A stretch of DNA of 64,000 nucleotides from Cytospora piceicola (lineage: Eukaryota; Ascomycota; Sordariomycetes; Diaporthales; Cytosporaceae): assembly GCA_023375675.1 (NCBI GenBank), contig JALQBC010000009.1, positions 1 to 64,000 on the forward strand, given 5' to 3'. The notes under the pieces were generated by a model. The model was given only the letters and a program-made list of their open reading frames with translations, was not told the DNA's origin and did no database searches. Each line of letters begins with the position of its first letter. The first letter of the stretch is position 1. The translations under genes were made by a program, and so were the position numbers. Below are positions 9,820 through 21,512 of the stretch, piece by piece.

Positions 9820-11860
9820 CTAATTCACCTTTTTCTCAGGTGTGCTCATCTGCAACATGGCATTCTGCAAGGCGTCGTCGTGAATAGCCTCGGCCTCGAT
9901 TGGTAAGTCAGAGTATTCTCTGTCCAACGGCTTGGCGGCGTTCGACTGCGATGTGTCCATCTGCAAGGGGTTGTGCCATGACATATCGTTCTGTACGGCC
10001 TCAGGAGAGGTGTCCATTTGTGTCGCATCTACCTGAGGCATATCCATCCGCGAGACGACCATCTCAGTCGTCTCCATTTGGACAGTGTCGGGGGCGGACT
10101 CATAAGGGGACACACCAATAGTCCAGAGCTTCAAGCTCGACTCCTCGATCCTCTTGTTATCAGGCCGCCAGATAGAGTGGCTCAAGGTTGAGCCAGTACT
10201 TGATATCGTCGAGTCGCTCATTTCATCGTCGTCAGAACCGTCGTCGCTTGAGGACGATGAAGATGAAGGTGAAGACGAGCTCGCATTGCTGTCATCATCG
10301 CCACCTGGAAGGCTCCAGCAGCCAGTGCAGGTCGCAGCGACAGACCCGGAGGAATGGAGAGCAACACTACCGACAGGTGACCCTTCTTCCCCGCCTCCGT
10401 CGCTGTCGCCCGCCCCGGCTGGGAAGTCCCAGGAGGGCCACAGGCATCCCTCCTCGTTGCCTACGCCCTGCCAGACCTTCACCGTGCCGTCCCTCGTGCC
10501 GGCCCAGACCTCGAAGCCACCGGCGTCCTCGGAGCCGGGGTACACGGCGAGGTCGAGGCGCTGGTGGGTGAGGGCGTCGCGGCCCGCGAGGAAGCCGAGG
10601 ACCCTGTTGGTCACGCGGACGTCGTAGATGAGCACCCCGGTGGACTGCCGCTCGCCGACGAGGAGGTAGCGGCCGTCGGGGGACCAGGCCGTCTGGGTGA
10701 TGCCGTCGCCCCCGATGCCCCTGACCGGGGCCCGGCCCCGGTGGGCGGCGGGCGGCGGCCGCGAGCCCGGGGGCGGGTCCCCGACGGCGACCGCGGACTC
10801 GGCGGCCCGGGCGATGCCCCAGGTGGCGGTGCGCTCGCCGCCCCGGGCGAAGTCGTACAGGCCCACCCACCGGGTCCACGTGCCGCCCGCCAGCAGGCCG
10901 GTGGGCGCCGAGGCCCCGTCGGTCTGCATGGACAGCGCGGACACGGTCCCGCGCATGCCGACGCCGTTGCCCTTGGAGATGTGCCGCTTGGAGGGGATGG
11001 TGTGTATCCGCTGGCGGGGCCCGTCGCCGATGCGGTGGAGGTCGAACTGGGCGATGAGGTTGTTGCTGCCCACGAAGAAGGAGGTGCTCATGTGGGATCC
11101 TGGCCAGACGAGTGAGTGGACCGGGAGGTAGGCCTCGGTCTGGGGCGAGATGAGCGGATAGCTATACAGAGAGGAGGCCCGCCTCGATGCTTCTTGGTGG
11201 CGAGCATCATCCGTGCTATGGTAAGTTGGGAGTGCTTGAAATATTTGGATAGGGTGGTCACTACAGGCAACTAGGACATGATGGGTGTGAGGGTTTGATA
11301 GGTCGAAGTAAGGCACGGGTGCGACCACGTTGGTGGATGTGGCGAGGTTGAGTACGCCCTGAGGACGGAGCGTGAGAGGCTGCTCTCTAGGCTCGAGCAA
11401 GTCTGAGGGAACGACGAAGCTGCAGATTTGATCGTGATAGGAGGAGGTGATGACGGTTGTTCCGTCGGCAGTCCTTGTGAGCCAGGTTGTTTAGCCTCTG
11501 AGGTGCAACCTTGTTGGTTTTAATGAAGACTCACCATTGAGCACTCTTGTAGAAGGAGGGAGTTTTCATCGAGTCCTCGGCCTTAGGGTCGGTACCGTGA
11601 CCCGACTCATCTTCACTTGATACGGAGGAGCTGTTGTTCGAGATAGAGCTGTCGCTGTCGCTGTCGCTTTCGCTTTCGCTATCTCTGGACTTCTGTGGGC
11701 TGGACCTGTCTGGCCTTGGCTGACCCAGACTGTGGTTTCTGGAACTGAAACCTGGGGCTTGAGCCCTGCTTAGTCCGTCGAGGCCACGGTCGTGAGTGTT
11801 CAAAGCTACAAGCTTGATATCTGGTTTATTGCCTGACATTTCGGCTGTCTTCAAGGGCAA
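9820..11860 (-). CDS. WD40 protein of the WRAP53/TCAB1-SWT21 type
   Basis: Two exons on the minus strand, 11860-11535 and 11473-9820, 659 residues. The 61-bp intron (GTGAGT…CAG) restores SAQW-TADGTTVITSSYHD, a first WD blade. Propeller blades follow: HHVLVACSDHPIQIF, SLVWPG…FFVGSNNLIAQFDL, LLAGGTWTRWVGLYD, TAWSPDGRYLLVGER, FEVWAGTRDGTVKVW and SVALHSSGSVAATCTG. Blade order plus the IPSKR segment match WRAP53/TCAB1, which in animals delivers CAB-box RNAs and telomerase RNA; the yeast relative Swt21 acts in splicing. The N-terminal extension has an alternating Ser-Glu/Ser-Asp tract. Between the propeller and the tail lies a Ser/Asp-rich stretch. The last 90 residues carry repeated QMDTS-like motifs. 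The stretch 10.4-10.95 kb is exceptionally GC-rich. The exact role in moulds is not established. Confidence 0.75.
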
Positions 11861-12877
11861 CGGATGAACAACCGACCCACCACGAGCTTAGGATCCAGAT
11901 TAGATACTTCTCATCATCGGCAGAGCAAAACCTTCTTGTGTTCTCTCTTACTGATGATGAGGACCGTGTGATTTGAACTTTGAAGAGTGATGCCCACGGG
12001 GTTCAAAAAAATGAAGTTCCAAGGTTGTCTTGAGATGCAGTCAAACATTAATGACCCAATACGGAAAGGATGGCTGCCTATCGATGAGTTACTGTGTACA
12101 CCACCAGAGTATAGTGTACTGTGTGGTATATAAATAAGAAAGACATCTGGATGAATTAATTGATCCAGCTGTGGTCAACTGCACTTGCAATTTGTGGGGC
12201 ATCGACAGCAGCCAATCGGCATTTAAGAAACAAGCAATCAGAGCCAGGGGGTCCCTAATCCCTGTCAGGCGGATACTTGGCTGCTTAGGCGACCAGTCGA
12301 AGGGGAACATGGCATCATGGGCCGTTTCATTGCCCTTCCTCGTGCCCTCATCTGCCTGCCAATTCACATATCACCTTTCAATTTCCAAAGTTGCCATCGA
12401 CTCGACTTTCTTTCCATTCTTTCCGTTGTGACTTAGAAAACGGTTTGGTTGCCCCAGAATCTGGCTTCATCACGACTCGGCTTGATCCGGCCTGTTTTCA
12501 CGTGCCTCCCTCCCTTTTAACCCCCTTGCATCCATATTGCCTTTTCCCTTCCCTTCTCCATCGTTTCAACTTCCAACTTGGACGCCAACATACAAGAGCA
12601 ACGACTACAAACATCGCCCTTCATATCGTGTCTTGATTCTGTTTCCCGACCCACGCATGTGACCACCCTGTTGTCGTACGTATCTGGCTTTCTCGTCGGC
12701 TCCTTGCGCCCTTTGACGTCTGGGTACCCGGCCATCCATCCCGCCCGAGTCGTCTCAGCCGTCCCTGAGCTTTATTGCACGCCTCTCCACGGCCCTTAAC
12801 AACCTAATCTCAATATCGTAACTGCCGCCTCGGAATCTTAACTCGGCCATCGCCCTGCTGGCACTCGAAACTCCGGT
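11861..12877. other. Divergent intergenic region
   Basis: About 1 kb between the WD40 gene (minus) and the PQ-loop gene (plus). The right half is pyrimidine-rich, as in fungal core promoters. No supported gene; the short frames lack homology that I recognise and are crossed by stops in flanking phases. Confidence 0.55.
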
Positions 12878-14075
12878 ATGATGGGTTCCCACGAGGATCA
12901 GTGTCTCGACCTGCGCGACCCCGGCTTCATTAACCTTGTTGTTTCCATGTATGTACACTATCACTATGTTATATGGCTCTGTTGCACGAACCAAGTCCTG
13001 GGGGAGACTTTGTGCATTGCATCCGCTATCATTGCATCCGCTATGTTTGCTAATCCAATCCCAGCCTCATCGTCATCGGCCTGCTGATCTCTTACCTGCC
13101 CCAACATTACCGAATCATCTCACGCGGAACCTCTGAAGGCATCTCTCCTTACTTTGTCCTACTCGGTACCACCTCGGCAACTGCAGGCTTCACCAACATC
13201 CTCACCCTGCCCAGGAGCATCCATGATGCCGGTTGCTGCAAGGAGCTTGAGACTTTTGAATGTGTTGCCGGCGTCCTGGGCATCGTACAGCTCGGAGTGC
13301 AGTGGGCTTGCTTCGCCTTCATGTCGGTCCCCCTTGTCACCTTGTTCTCCCTGGCCCGCATTAATTTTGGAACAGATTCGTCCTTTTCCTCGTCTTCTTC
13401 CGTTATACCGATGCCGCACTCCCCGCAGAGGAAGCTGAGGAGGCCGATGATGAGCCCAAGTGGCATACTGCCGTCATGGTCGCTACTACCGTCGTTGTTC
13501 ATATCCTGCTCACTGTAGTCCTTAGCGCCGTCTTTGCGCTTGTTTTACCCTCTCATCTGGGTAGTTGGGCCATTTTCAATGGAATCTTGGCCGCCGTTCT
13601 TGCAGCTGTCCAGTACATACCGCAGATCACCATGACATACCGTCTCAAGCACGTCGGAAGCTTGAGTGTTCCAATGATGTGCATCCAAACTCCTGGCGGC
13701 TTCATTTTTGCAGCAAGTCTAGCTGTCAGACTCGGCTGGGCTGGCTGGAGCACCTGGGGTATTTTCCTGTTGACTGCTGTCATGCAAGGGACTTTGCTTT
13801 CAATGGCACTTTACTATGCCTTTACAGCAGGCTCGGTAGACGATCCCAGGAGGCCCAACTTTGGTCGATCTCACTCCCGTGTCTACGCTAATGGCCTGGA
13901 CGAGAATACTCCGACGCCCTACACCGGCCATCCTGAGCATTACGCGGTCAATAACGATCAGCTCGGCGACATTCTTGACCGACAAGAGAGTGACGCCGCG
14001 AGAGAGACCCAGCCGCTTTTGAAACCTGGGGGTATCGGCACCATCCGCAGGACGCATAGTGGTGGTGGCAACTAA
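12878..14075 (+). CDS. PQ-loop repeat membrane protein
   Basis: Three exons: 12878-12948, 13065-13322 and 13376-14075, 342 residues. Both joins fall after an AT dinucleotide and restore Ile codons in hydrophobic segments. Two PQ-loop motifs are visible, YLPQHYRIISRG followed by SEGISP in the first half, and YIPQITMTYR followed by SLSVPMM in the second. This is the duplicated three-helix-plus-linker layout of the cystinosin/Ypq/SWEET superfamily, with about seven membrane helices. A polar tail of about 80 residues ends in a Gly/Asn stretch and contains a possible acidic-dileucine sorting signal (ETQPLL), suggesting vacuolar targeting. Substrate unknown; lysosomal relatives export basic amino acids or cystine. 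The donor of intron 2 (GTCGGT) is weak, so that join is the least certain. Confidence 0.8.
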
Positions 14076-15136
14076 GATGTGAAACTTGGCTCTTTGGTTT
14101 TGATCGCGTGGATCGCATCTGGACCATGAAATATTATCCATTGCTACACCAAGCAGACCACGTCGTACTATTTATGCATGTTGTTGCATTGCAGCTTTAA
14201 TCACAGCAGACATCCGGATCAAAGGCACTGTCGGGTTGTACAAGTGTGGATGAGAATGGTTGAGAGTCTCGTTGGGACAACTTTCCGAGATGCTGACTGC
14301 TGGCGATGCGACGCGAGTTCTGCAAGATGACCAGGCTGGTAGCCTCTGAGAATCCCATCAGAGCGCTGCTTAAGTCGTCGCTTAGTCCCACTATGCAGCA
14401 TGGTGACTGATTGGAAAACCGCCTTAACTTTTACGCCTCGAATAAGAAGTTGCTGTAGAAGAACTCTACTTGGCGCGAGGGACCATGCCGGCGTCAATTC
14501 GACCGGATACAGGCCAAACAATATGAATATTGCCTGACAGGCCGTTGAAAGCAGGCTTCTGATACATTGGCTGGCCTCGCTGGGGGAAGGAAGTCCATCA
14601 AACCTGCATACCTTCTCTATCTACCTCGCGTGGAATATCATGATCAATGGCACAGTCCTCTCAAACAGACCATTTTCTCTCAGTCAATTTCTCTTCCATT
14701 GAATCGTACACAATTCTCAATTCATCCGCAGGGTGATGGAAATTATATCTGCCAAGGCATGCAAGCCCTCAGGATAAGTTGCTTTTCGTCCCAAAGGTGG
14801 CTTCGCCCCCTGACAGTATCCGCAGGAGCCCACAGGCCGTTTGCGTGCCTCTGCAATAAAGCCGATTGGCTGACTCGGTATCGTTTTATCTCCTATCTCC
14901 TTTGGCCGAGTGACTGACGCATGTGTCATTGATCCGGACTACAATCACTTTAGTGCTTTACACTTCACCTATCGTCTGTCCAATTCTCCCGTCTTTCTCT
15001 CTCTTCACTTATTTCATTCTCACCTTCTGATCAGTGCAGTTTCTCTCACATTGGGTCCCAGGTTCCAAGACTGCGCCCACCGCAGCCCCCTCATCACCTC
15101 GATCGAACCTCGTCGGCCTTGCCGGCACCCTCCAGC
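14076..15136. other. Intergenic region upstream of the R3H gene
   Basis: About 1.06 kb with no supported gene. It contains the probable 3' UTR of the PQ-loop gene and the promoter/leader of the R3H gene. Confidence 0.5.
14973..15028 (+). promoter_or_regulatory. Pyrimidine-rich core-promoter tract
   Basis: A CT-rich stretch (for example ctcccgtctttctctctctt) about 110-165 bp before the start codon at 15137. Such CT tracts commonly precede transcription starts in filamentous fungi. Composition and position only. Confidence 0.3.
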
Positions 15137-16463
15137 ATGGCGATTTACAGTGCAGTCGCTCCGCCCGAGGAGATGCCGCCGCCGCATCACCCATCCCAGG
15201 CCAGCGCGCAACCGCAGCACATCCCGCAGCATTTCCGCTCCGCGTCCGGCACAATCGACATTGAGGCCTGGACCATCGCGGCCCTCGAGTCGCTCAGCGT
15301 CTCCTCCCCCGTCGCGCCGGGCGCCGGCGCCGGCGCCGCCCCGCTGTCCATCCCGCTCGACGACCCCAGCGCCACCAATGCCGCGCGGGTGACGATTGCC
15401 GTCGACGGAGACGTCGCCGCGGCGACGGGCATCACCCCGCCGCGCCGGCCCCCCTCCCGTCGCGACTCGATGCGCAGGCGCGAGCTCCTGCTCAAGGGCA
15501 AGGAGGGGAGCCGTCAGCGGCGGCGGTGGGATATGAGTTAGCCAGCCCCCCATCTCCCCCAGCCCTTTTCCCCCCCGCATGCGACGATGTTCCAGGTGTT
15601 ATGTCGACGTAAGATAATGCGTAGCCGGGCTAACTCGTAAACAATCTTGTAACCCCACAGAGCGCCTGACCGATGTCCCCAACGTCGAGCCGCCCCTGGA
15701 CGAGGACTGGGAGCCGAGGCCGGTCTACCCGGTCCGCCATATCCCCTACCAGGTCGCGGCGTTCTGGGACCGGGGCCTGCGGCAGCAGGTGGAGGACAAG
15801 GGCGCGGCCGCGGCCGCCGCCCGGAAGAAGAAGGCGCCCGGCGGCCCCGGCGGCCCCGGCAAAGTGCCGCGGGACCTGCGCGAGACGGTCCGGCGGTCGC
15901 CCGGCATCAAGGGCTGGGTGCGCTCGCTGGAGGAGCCGGTGCGGCAGTTCCTGGCCGGGCGGGGGGACGCCTCCGGCGGCGAGACGGACGGGTTCGAGGA
16001 GGTGGGGCACGAGGACGAGTCCGAGTCGGACGTCTCGGACGACGAGGTCGTCTTTGTCGGCCGGAAGGGCGGGGCGGCGGCGGCGGCTGCTGCTGCGCGG
16101 GACCGCGTTCCCCGGCCGGACGGGTGGAAGAGGGCTCACCGTGAGGTCCATGACAGGCCGATTGATCGCGGTATGATCTTTGACTCGCTCGAGGACGACG
16201 AGTCTGGTGCTTTCAAGTATGTCCCCTCTCATCCTTTGAAGCCATGTTTCGGCATCTGGCGGGTGAGATTTTGGCTAACCAACCAACCACGTAGGCGATG
16301 GCTCACTCATTCCATATCTGATTATTATGGACTGGACTCGAGGTCTGTCACCATGGGCGAACCAGCCAGGCGGTGTGTCTACATCGGCATCCGGGAAGCT
16401 GAGCTCCGGATGGCACCGCAGATACGGACAGAGCTCCCTCGTCCGCTGTGGGAGCTCTTCTGA
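15137..16463 (+). CDS. R3H-associated N-terminal domain / R3H domain protein
   Basis: Three exons: 15137-15536, 15661-16216 and 16295-16463, 374 residues. The N-terminal block (DIEAWTIAALESLSV, then RRDSMRRRELLLKGKEGSRQ, then RWDM-KRLTDVPNVEPPL) matches the fungal R3H-associated domain, and the first join falls inside it. A charged, alanine-rich linker follows. The last exon supplies an R3H-like core (RWLTHSISDYYGLDSRSVTM, GEPARR), a fold that binds single-stranded nucleic acid. Role unknown; RNA binding is inferred. The 78-bp second intron keeps the frame open, so an unspliced reading adds 26 residues (YVPSHPLKPCF…) inside the R3H region; splicing removes them and gives the better domain. 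The first donor (GTTAGC) is weak. Confidence 0.75.
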
Positions 16464-17339
16464 TTGTGATTGTTTCTTGAGGACTCCACATTCTCTACGA
16501 TTTGTACTCCGTCAGAGGGGCGTTCCTGAGATAGGTTTTGGTTATTTGATTGTTACCTAGACTGGCATATTGCCAGAGGACAAAGACAAAGTATTCCAGG
16601 ATAGATATCACCCTGATAATTGAATTTTTCAAGTTTCACCCATTGGTATGTTTCTCACTGGGATTTCAAGGCTTTGAGTCTCAGCGCCTGGCAGTTCTTC
16701 TTGGCACTCAAGCTAGGTCCAGACTCACTGGCTTGATCTTATAGCTGCAGCCTATTTGGGTGCTCTAGGTCATCATGTCTCATTGCCAATGGTTTGTCCT
16801 CGAGTTTTTCTTGTCTTAATTCTACTTGAGGTCAGAGGGTCCGCGATATGTTCTTTGTGTACCTGAATCCAGAGGAATATGGACCAGATTTGAAGACTAT
16901 GGGCGATACAGACGAACAAAGTGTTCCAGTAGGGTGCTTAGTACTATGATCGAACTATACAAGATGCCGATACAGGACCAGAACCCGGCTCGAGAGGACT
17001 GGAAAGCAAGTTTTCGGCATCGACAACCCACCTGGAACTGCACTCCCCTTTTGAACCCCCAGCGTGGTAATTAAAGACGGCCCGGTCCTGATACTTTACC
17101 TCAGACGCCTGTCACCTGTCACGCCTGTCAGCAAACGTTGCCTCCAGCGCGCATTACCAGACATATGGACCTTGTCTTGCACTGACCTCAGTTTTACCCC
17201 CCCCCCCCAACCCAGTCTTGATATCCCTTCCCTCGTGCTTCGTCGCTTTCTTCCACTAAGGATTGAAGGGCCCCGGCAGCCCCTTGACTAAGTCCTTACG
17301 GTGGTGTAGTACCGCCAATGCTAGCGGACGCAGCACCTC
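16464..17339. other. Intergenic region, R3H gene to AAA relic
   Basis: About 0.9 kb with no supported gene. It contains a C12 run at 17197-17208. From here the composition is less GC-biased, marking the start of the accessory stretch. Confidence 0.5.
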
Positions 17340-18880
17340 GGCTCTGGTCGGCCATCTCGGGAATATGGTTGAAGGTAGCCACTGGTTGCGCGCCCATCAT
17401 TGCCGCTATGCGGAGGTCAGAGGCTGCCCGTATAGAGGCTGCTGTTAATGGTGCCCATACGTCGTAGGTGGCTGAGGCTGTCCTTGCATATGCTGCCCTT
17501 GTATCGCGGGCATGTAGTAACCGCTAGGATATATGCCGCCTCTGACTCCAACAGTGTTGGGTGCAGTGAATGGTACTAGCTGGATCGTGGGTGCCATGGT
17601 TGGTACCTGTTGCTCCGATTGGTTGTCTAGTTTCGCCGTATAGTCGAATCGAGGTGATGTACCGAGGGGACCCTGCACGGCCGCTGCCCGGATAGATGAA
17701 GAAGATAGATTTCCCTGATGATAAGCTCTTGTTCATTGTCTTGATTTTCATTCTCCTCCTTGGCAGTTCCTCCTCCTTTATCGTCCGCGTCGTTGTTTTC
17801 ATTACGCCTCTCAACCAGTCAGAACTCCCTGGCACGGATGCCCATGAACTTGGCCCCTCTCCGGAATCCTTACCATAGACGTCTTCCATGGACCCCAGGT
17901 AAGCTCTCGACACAGTCTCCGGATTCTTGGCCTTGAGATGGACCCTGGCTGTCGCATCCACGACTTTGCCACGTGCACCGCGCCGGGCATCGTGCTCGGC
18001 CAGGGCCAGGGCGGTCTGACAGGCATTGCGAATTTGCCGTCCGTTCCATCTCATATTATTCTGCTCCTTCCAGTGATTCTCAGCGAAGTGGAGGATTGCA
18101 GCCTCGTCGACCTTGATCTACACGCCTCTGTCCTGGGTACGCTTGCGTATAAGACGCAGGCTTAGCTCGAATAACCTGCGGGTTCGTTTGAGCTTGAGCG
18201 GCGGCTAGTACAGGCTGATACGAATACGGCAGGAGAAGTCCTCATCGAAGTCACTGATGCGATTAGTAGTGAGGAAAAGGACACTGGCGTAATAGTCCAG
18301 GACCCTCAAGAAGACTGCTTTCAGGTTGTTTTGCACGAAAGCCTGTGGAGATCGCCCCAACAGAAATATATATATATATGTCCGCTTCGTCGAGAAGGAG
18401 TTACACGTTCCCACATGTTGTAAGGGAGAAATACCTCTCGGGAGCTGTATTTACCTCTGCAACCTTCGTGTCAAGGTCGCCGCAAGTTATCTGGAAAGAA
18501 CCTTTTGTAAACTTATGCTACACCCTCGGCAGTCGTCGTTTTTCCAACTCCTGGCGCACCTTGGAGGCTGAGCAGAATGATGAACCCTTTTCGTTTTCCT
18601 CGAACGACATCAGTAGTTTCGTGTCTCTGTCCTTTTTAAGGATCTGTTTTGAAGGTGCTGGGCGAATAGGAACAGCACCAGCTCCTTGTGCCCTTCGGGC
18701 AGTACTAGGTCCTCCATGTTGAGTTCTGGGTCTTCAATGTTGTTTCGTGAGCGTCACATAGCCAATATCCAACTTAGCTATCAAATCATACCGACATCTA
18801 CTTACCCCATTTTCCGCTGTTCACGATAAAGCCGAACACCTCAAAACTCATGATGTGGTGGCAACCATGGGGGGTTAGGG
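17340..18880 (-). pseudogene. Broken AAA+ ATPase (fungal large AAA family)
   Basis: Reading the minus strand from about 18880 down, fragments in changing frames line up with the C-terminal half of a fungal AAA ATPase. They are, in order: a pre-AAA segment MEDLVLPEGHKELVL (from 18718), Walker A GAPGVGKTTTAEG (about 18535-18561), TCGD, Walker B LLLDEAD (about 18380-18400), sensor region FLRVLDYYASVLFLTTNRI then RIRISLY, and the small-subdomain helix MRWNGRQIRNACQTALALAE (from 18054). A Pro/Gln-rich tail (QPQPPTTYGHH) lies near 17450. Stops or frame changes occur after TAEGVA, before LLLDEAD, after RIRISLY and in the tail. An alternating AT run sits directly behind the Walker B codons. These breaks are too many for introns alone, so I call it a relic. 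Confidence 0.75.
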
Positions 18881-18902
18881 TTTCTTACTATAAGCCGCCT
18901 CC

Positions 18903-19253
18903 TTAAGCACCGTTTGTAGCCTTCGAAATCAAGCTACACGACACACACTTGATGACCTTAATATGGCTCCTACACATGGTAAAGAATTCCTCTCTCGTTA
19001 TCGTGTCATTTGCTAAGACCTTCAAGCTCCGTGACCGAACAACAAGAGTTCCTCGTTGGAAAACCCCAGTGGAATACTTCTGGATGAAGTCCTGGCTGTG
19101 TCTCATGTCGACGTATGCATCGTTATGAACATGATCAAAACAGAAAACTTCTGGAAACCCGATTCTTGTTGCCTTCTTCACCAAACAGGCCATTGGCATG
19201 ACAGATCCCAATACATTGCTGCAGATTGGGCTTCTAACATTGCGGGCACTCAT
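18903..19253 (-). other. Unassigned 116-residue open frame next to the AAA relic
   Basis: Open frame on the minus strand directly upstream of the AAA relic and on the same strand. It contains HNDAYVDMRHSQDFIQKYST, which loosely resembles the segment ahead of the AAA module in large fungal AAA proteins. It may be another piece of the same degraded gene. I do not recognise it with certainty and claim no function. Confidence 0.3.
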
Positions 19254-19627
19254 GCGACCGAAGTGTTTGTTACGTTAGCGTACCTTCCTATAGTTACACC
19301 TATTTCCTTCCCTTCCCTTAGGCCTAGGCATTCTTGTTTACTTCCCTTCAACAACACACACACAAGCCTTGGAAATGAATGACTGTAAAAACACGCATAC
19401 AAATCGTGCCTGTTTCGCAGTTTGATTCCCTTGAGGCCTTCGTGTTAATACCCGACAATGTTGGCATAGTGCCCAAAAACAAATCTGGAAAGAGGAGGTA
19501 AACACCGAGGCCTGAGATTGAAAGTTGAGATCTAATGCAGCTGTACCAGGTTATCTATTGCATAATACATAAGCACCGGACCGGGCAGCAAAACAGACGC
19601 CAATCTTCCCAACGGAATATAAGCACG
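19254..19627. other. Spacer between AAA relic and P450 gene
   Basis: No gene seen. It includes the probable 3' UTR of the P450 gene, which ends at 19628 on the minus strand. Confidence 0.5.
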
Positions 19628-21512
19628 TTATACCCTAGCCGAGAATCTTAACTCTAGTTTCCCCGGAGCGGCTGTAAACTGATCCCTCAAGTTGGCGAAT
19701 AACTCCTCCCCCTTATCATGTCCTAAGAAGTCTACCTGGAACTTCTGAATCAACAAGGCAATAACAAATCGCATCTCGTTCATAGCAAGCCCCTTTCCAA
19801 CACAATTGAACCGCCCTTGAGAGAACGGAGCAAAGCCTCGCGTATCCCTAACCATTTCTGGCCGTGTGGTCCACCGCTCGGGGATCCACTGGTCAGCGCT
19901 CTTGTAGGAGGATTCGAGACGGGCGAGGGAGTAGCGCGGCGCGACGATTGTGACGTTTCCGGGGATGTATGTCCCATCGATACTTAACCCCCCCGGCGGA
20001 GACTGGCGGTATCCACCGGTGGGCACAGGCGGGTGCAGGCGTAAGGTCTCGTTGATGATGGCGTTAAGATGGGCACATCGTTGGAGTTGGGCGGGGTCAT
20101 AGATGTCTACGTCTCGGAGTTCGTCAAGTACTTTGTCTTGGTGCAAGGCGTTCTTGGCGAGTTCGTAAAAGGCAAATACTAGGGTAGGGGCGATGGTGTC
20201 GCTATGTTATTTGAGTCAGCCTTATCTCTTCTGCTTTGGACTAGGTTCATCGAGATCCTGAGAATTCAGGTGAGAGGGATATATATGACTTTCTTGGATT
20301 TTGTCTTGTCCACTTGCATCTTCTCTTCTTTTTTCTGTCAAGAGGGAATAGGAAAATGGATAAATCAACAAGAAAATGAGGGAAACAAACCTTCCAGCGA
20401 TGACAATCGTAACGGAGTCACCATTTAACCATTCGCGATCGGCTTCCAAAGAGCCTCTTTTGAGGGACGCGTCGATGAGCCAGTGAGAGACATCGGGCTT
20501 CTGAATCTTCATCTGTGACTGAAGGTAACTTTAGTCAGATGGTCATTTCTCAAACGGAAAGTCTTACTCATCTCACCTCGATCCGCTCGCCCATACGCTT
20601 CTTGCACCATTGCATCATAGCAAGCCAGTCCCGGACAACAAACATCCAGGGTGTGATGTAGAAAGCTATCTGTGCGAGCCAGGGGACCGGGCTGAATGGC
20701 CCTAGCAAGCCCATGGCCTTCCTTAACAGCTTCACTGCTGGATGCCACTGCTCGTTTTGCAACATGCTGAACGATCGTGCAAAGGCGAACTCTCCCATAA
20801 CATCAAATGTAAACCAATAGAACCAGTCCGTAATATTAACGGGGTCATCTTGGCGTGCAAGCTCTTCAATTCTCGAAGCAAGGGTCTCGGCAAATTCTAC
20901 TACACGCTCCTCGTATGCGGCAAGCGCCTTCTTGCTGAAGCCGCGGTCCCAGATACGCCGTCGGGAATCGTGGTCCTTCTTACTCCGCGTGGTATTTAGT
21001 GCGAGCTCGGGGAGCAGGAAGTCATACCAGACGGCCTTAGTGCACCCACTCCCGGGTCCGTCAACGGCAAGAGGGACAGCAGAGTTGATAATGGTGATCT
21101 CCTCTGGGCCAGTTCGGATAACAGGTCCATACTTCTTGTAAAGCTGCTCGATAACGAGATAATTCTGACCCGTGCGACATTGCCACACGTGCCAGAACTT
21201 AGTGGCGCCAGCTGCCCAGGGACCGGGAAAGTTGCGCAACCGGTGGAAATATTTTCGGTATATGATAATGCTTGTAAACATACCAGTTGCGTAGGAGCTG
21301 GCTACCAAGCTGCTGGTCTTGAGACTTGTGGAGATGTCCGCCCCAAGGTAAAGTACGGTGCTAAAAAGAGCGAGGGAAAGACAAGAGTAGATCCACACCA
21401 AGAGAGGTGCCTGCATGTGCCACTCTCCGCGAATGAATATGGCAAGGTGGGTGAGGACACCAAGGACGGCAGCCTCTAGTTCAAGGTGGCTTGATATCGT
21501 AGCTGGTACCAT
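19628..21512 (-). CDS. Cytochrome P450 monooxygenase with N-terminal membrane helices
   Basis: Three exons: 21512-20577, 20518-20391 and 20201-19628, 545 residues (543 if the acceptor 6 bases further in is used). The join at 20391/20201 reconstitutes the I-helix oxygen-binding motif AGSDTIAPTLVF. Other P450 marks are the K-helix ExxR (NETLR), PERW, and the heme loop FSQGRFNCVGKGLAMNE with Cys about 488 as thiolate ligand. The N terminus has several hydrophobic segments before the RNFPGPWA hinge, as in fungal secondary-metabolite P450s of the CYP67/tryprostatin-hydroxylase kind. ER-bound, heme- and NADPH-reductase-dependent oxidation is expected. It is divergent from the UbiA-type gene across 644 bp, which suggests a shared promoter. 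Substrate unknown. Confidence 0.88.

Noticed and set aside
10564..11115. 183-codon plus-strand frame opposite the WD40 gene
   Set aside because: Gly/Ala/Pro-rich shadow caused by extreme GC content; starts inside the WD40 exon.
15630..16232. 200-codon minus-strand frame opposite the R3H gene
   Set aside because: GC-driven shadow; crosses the R3H intron boundary without its own splice logic.
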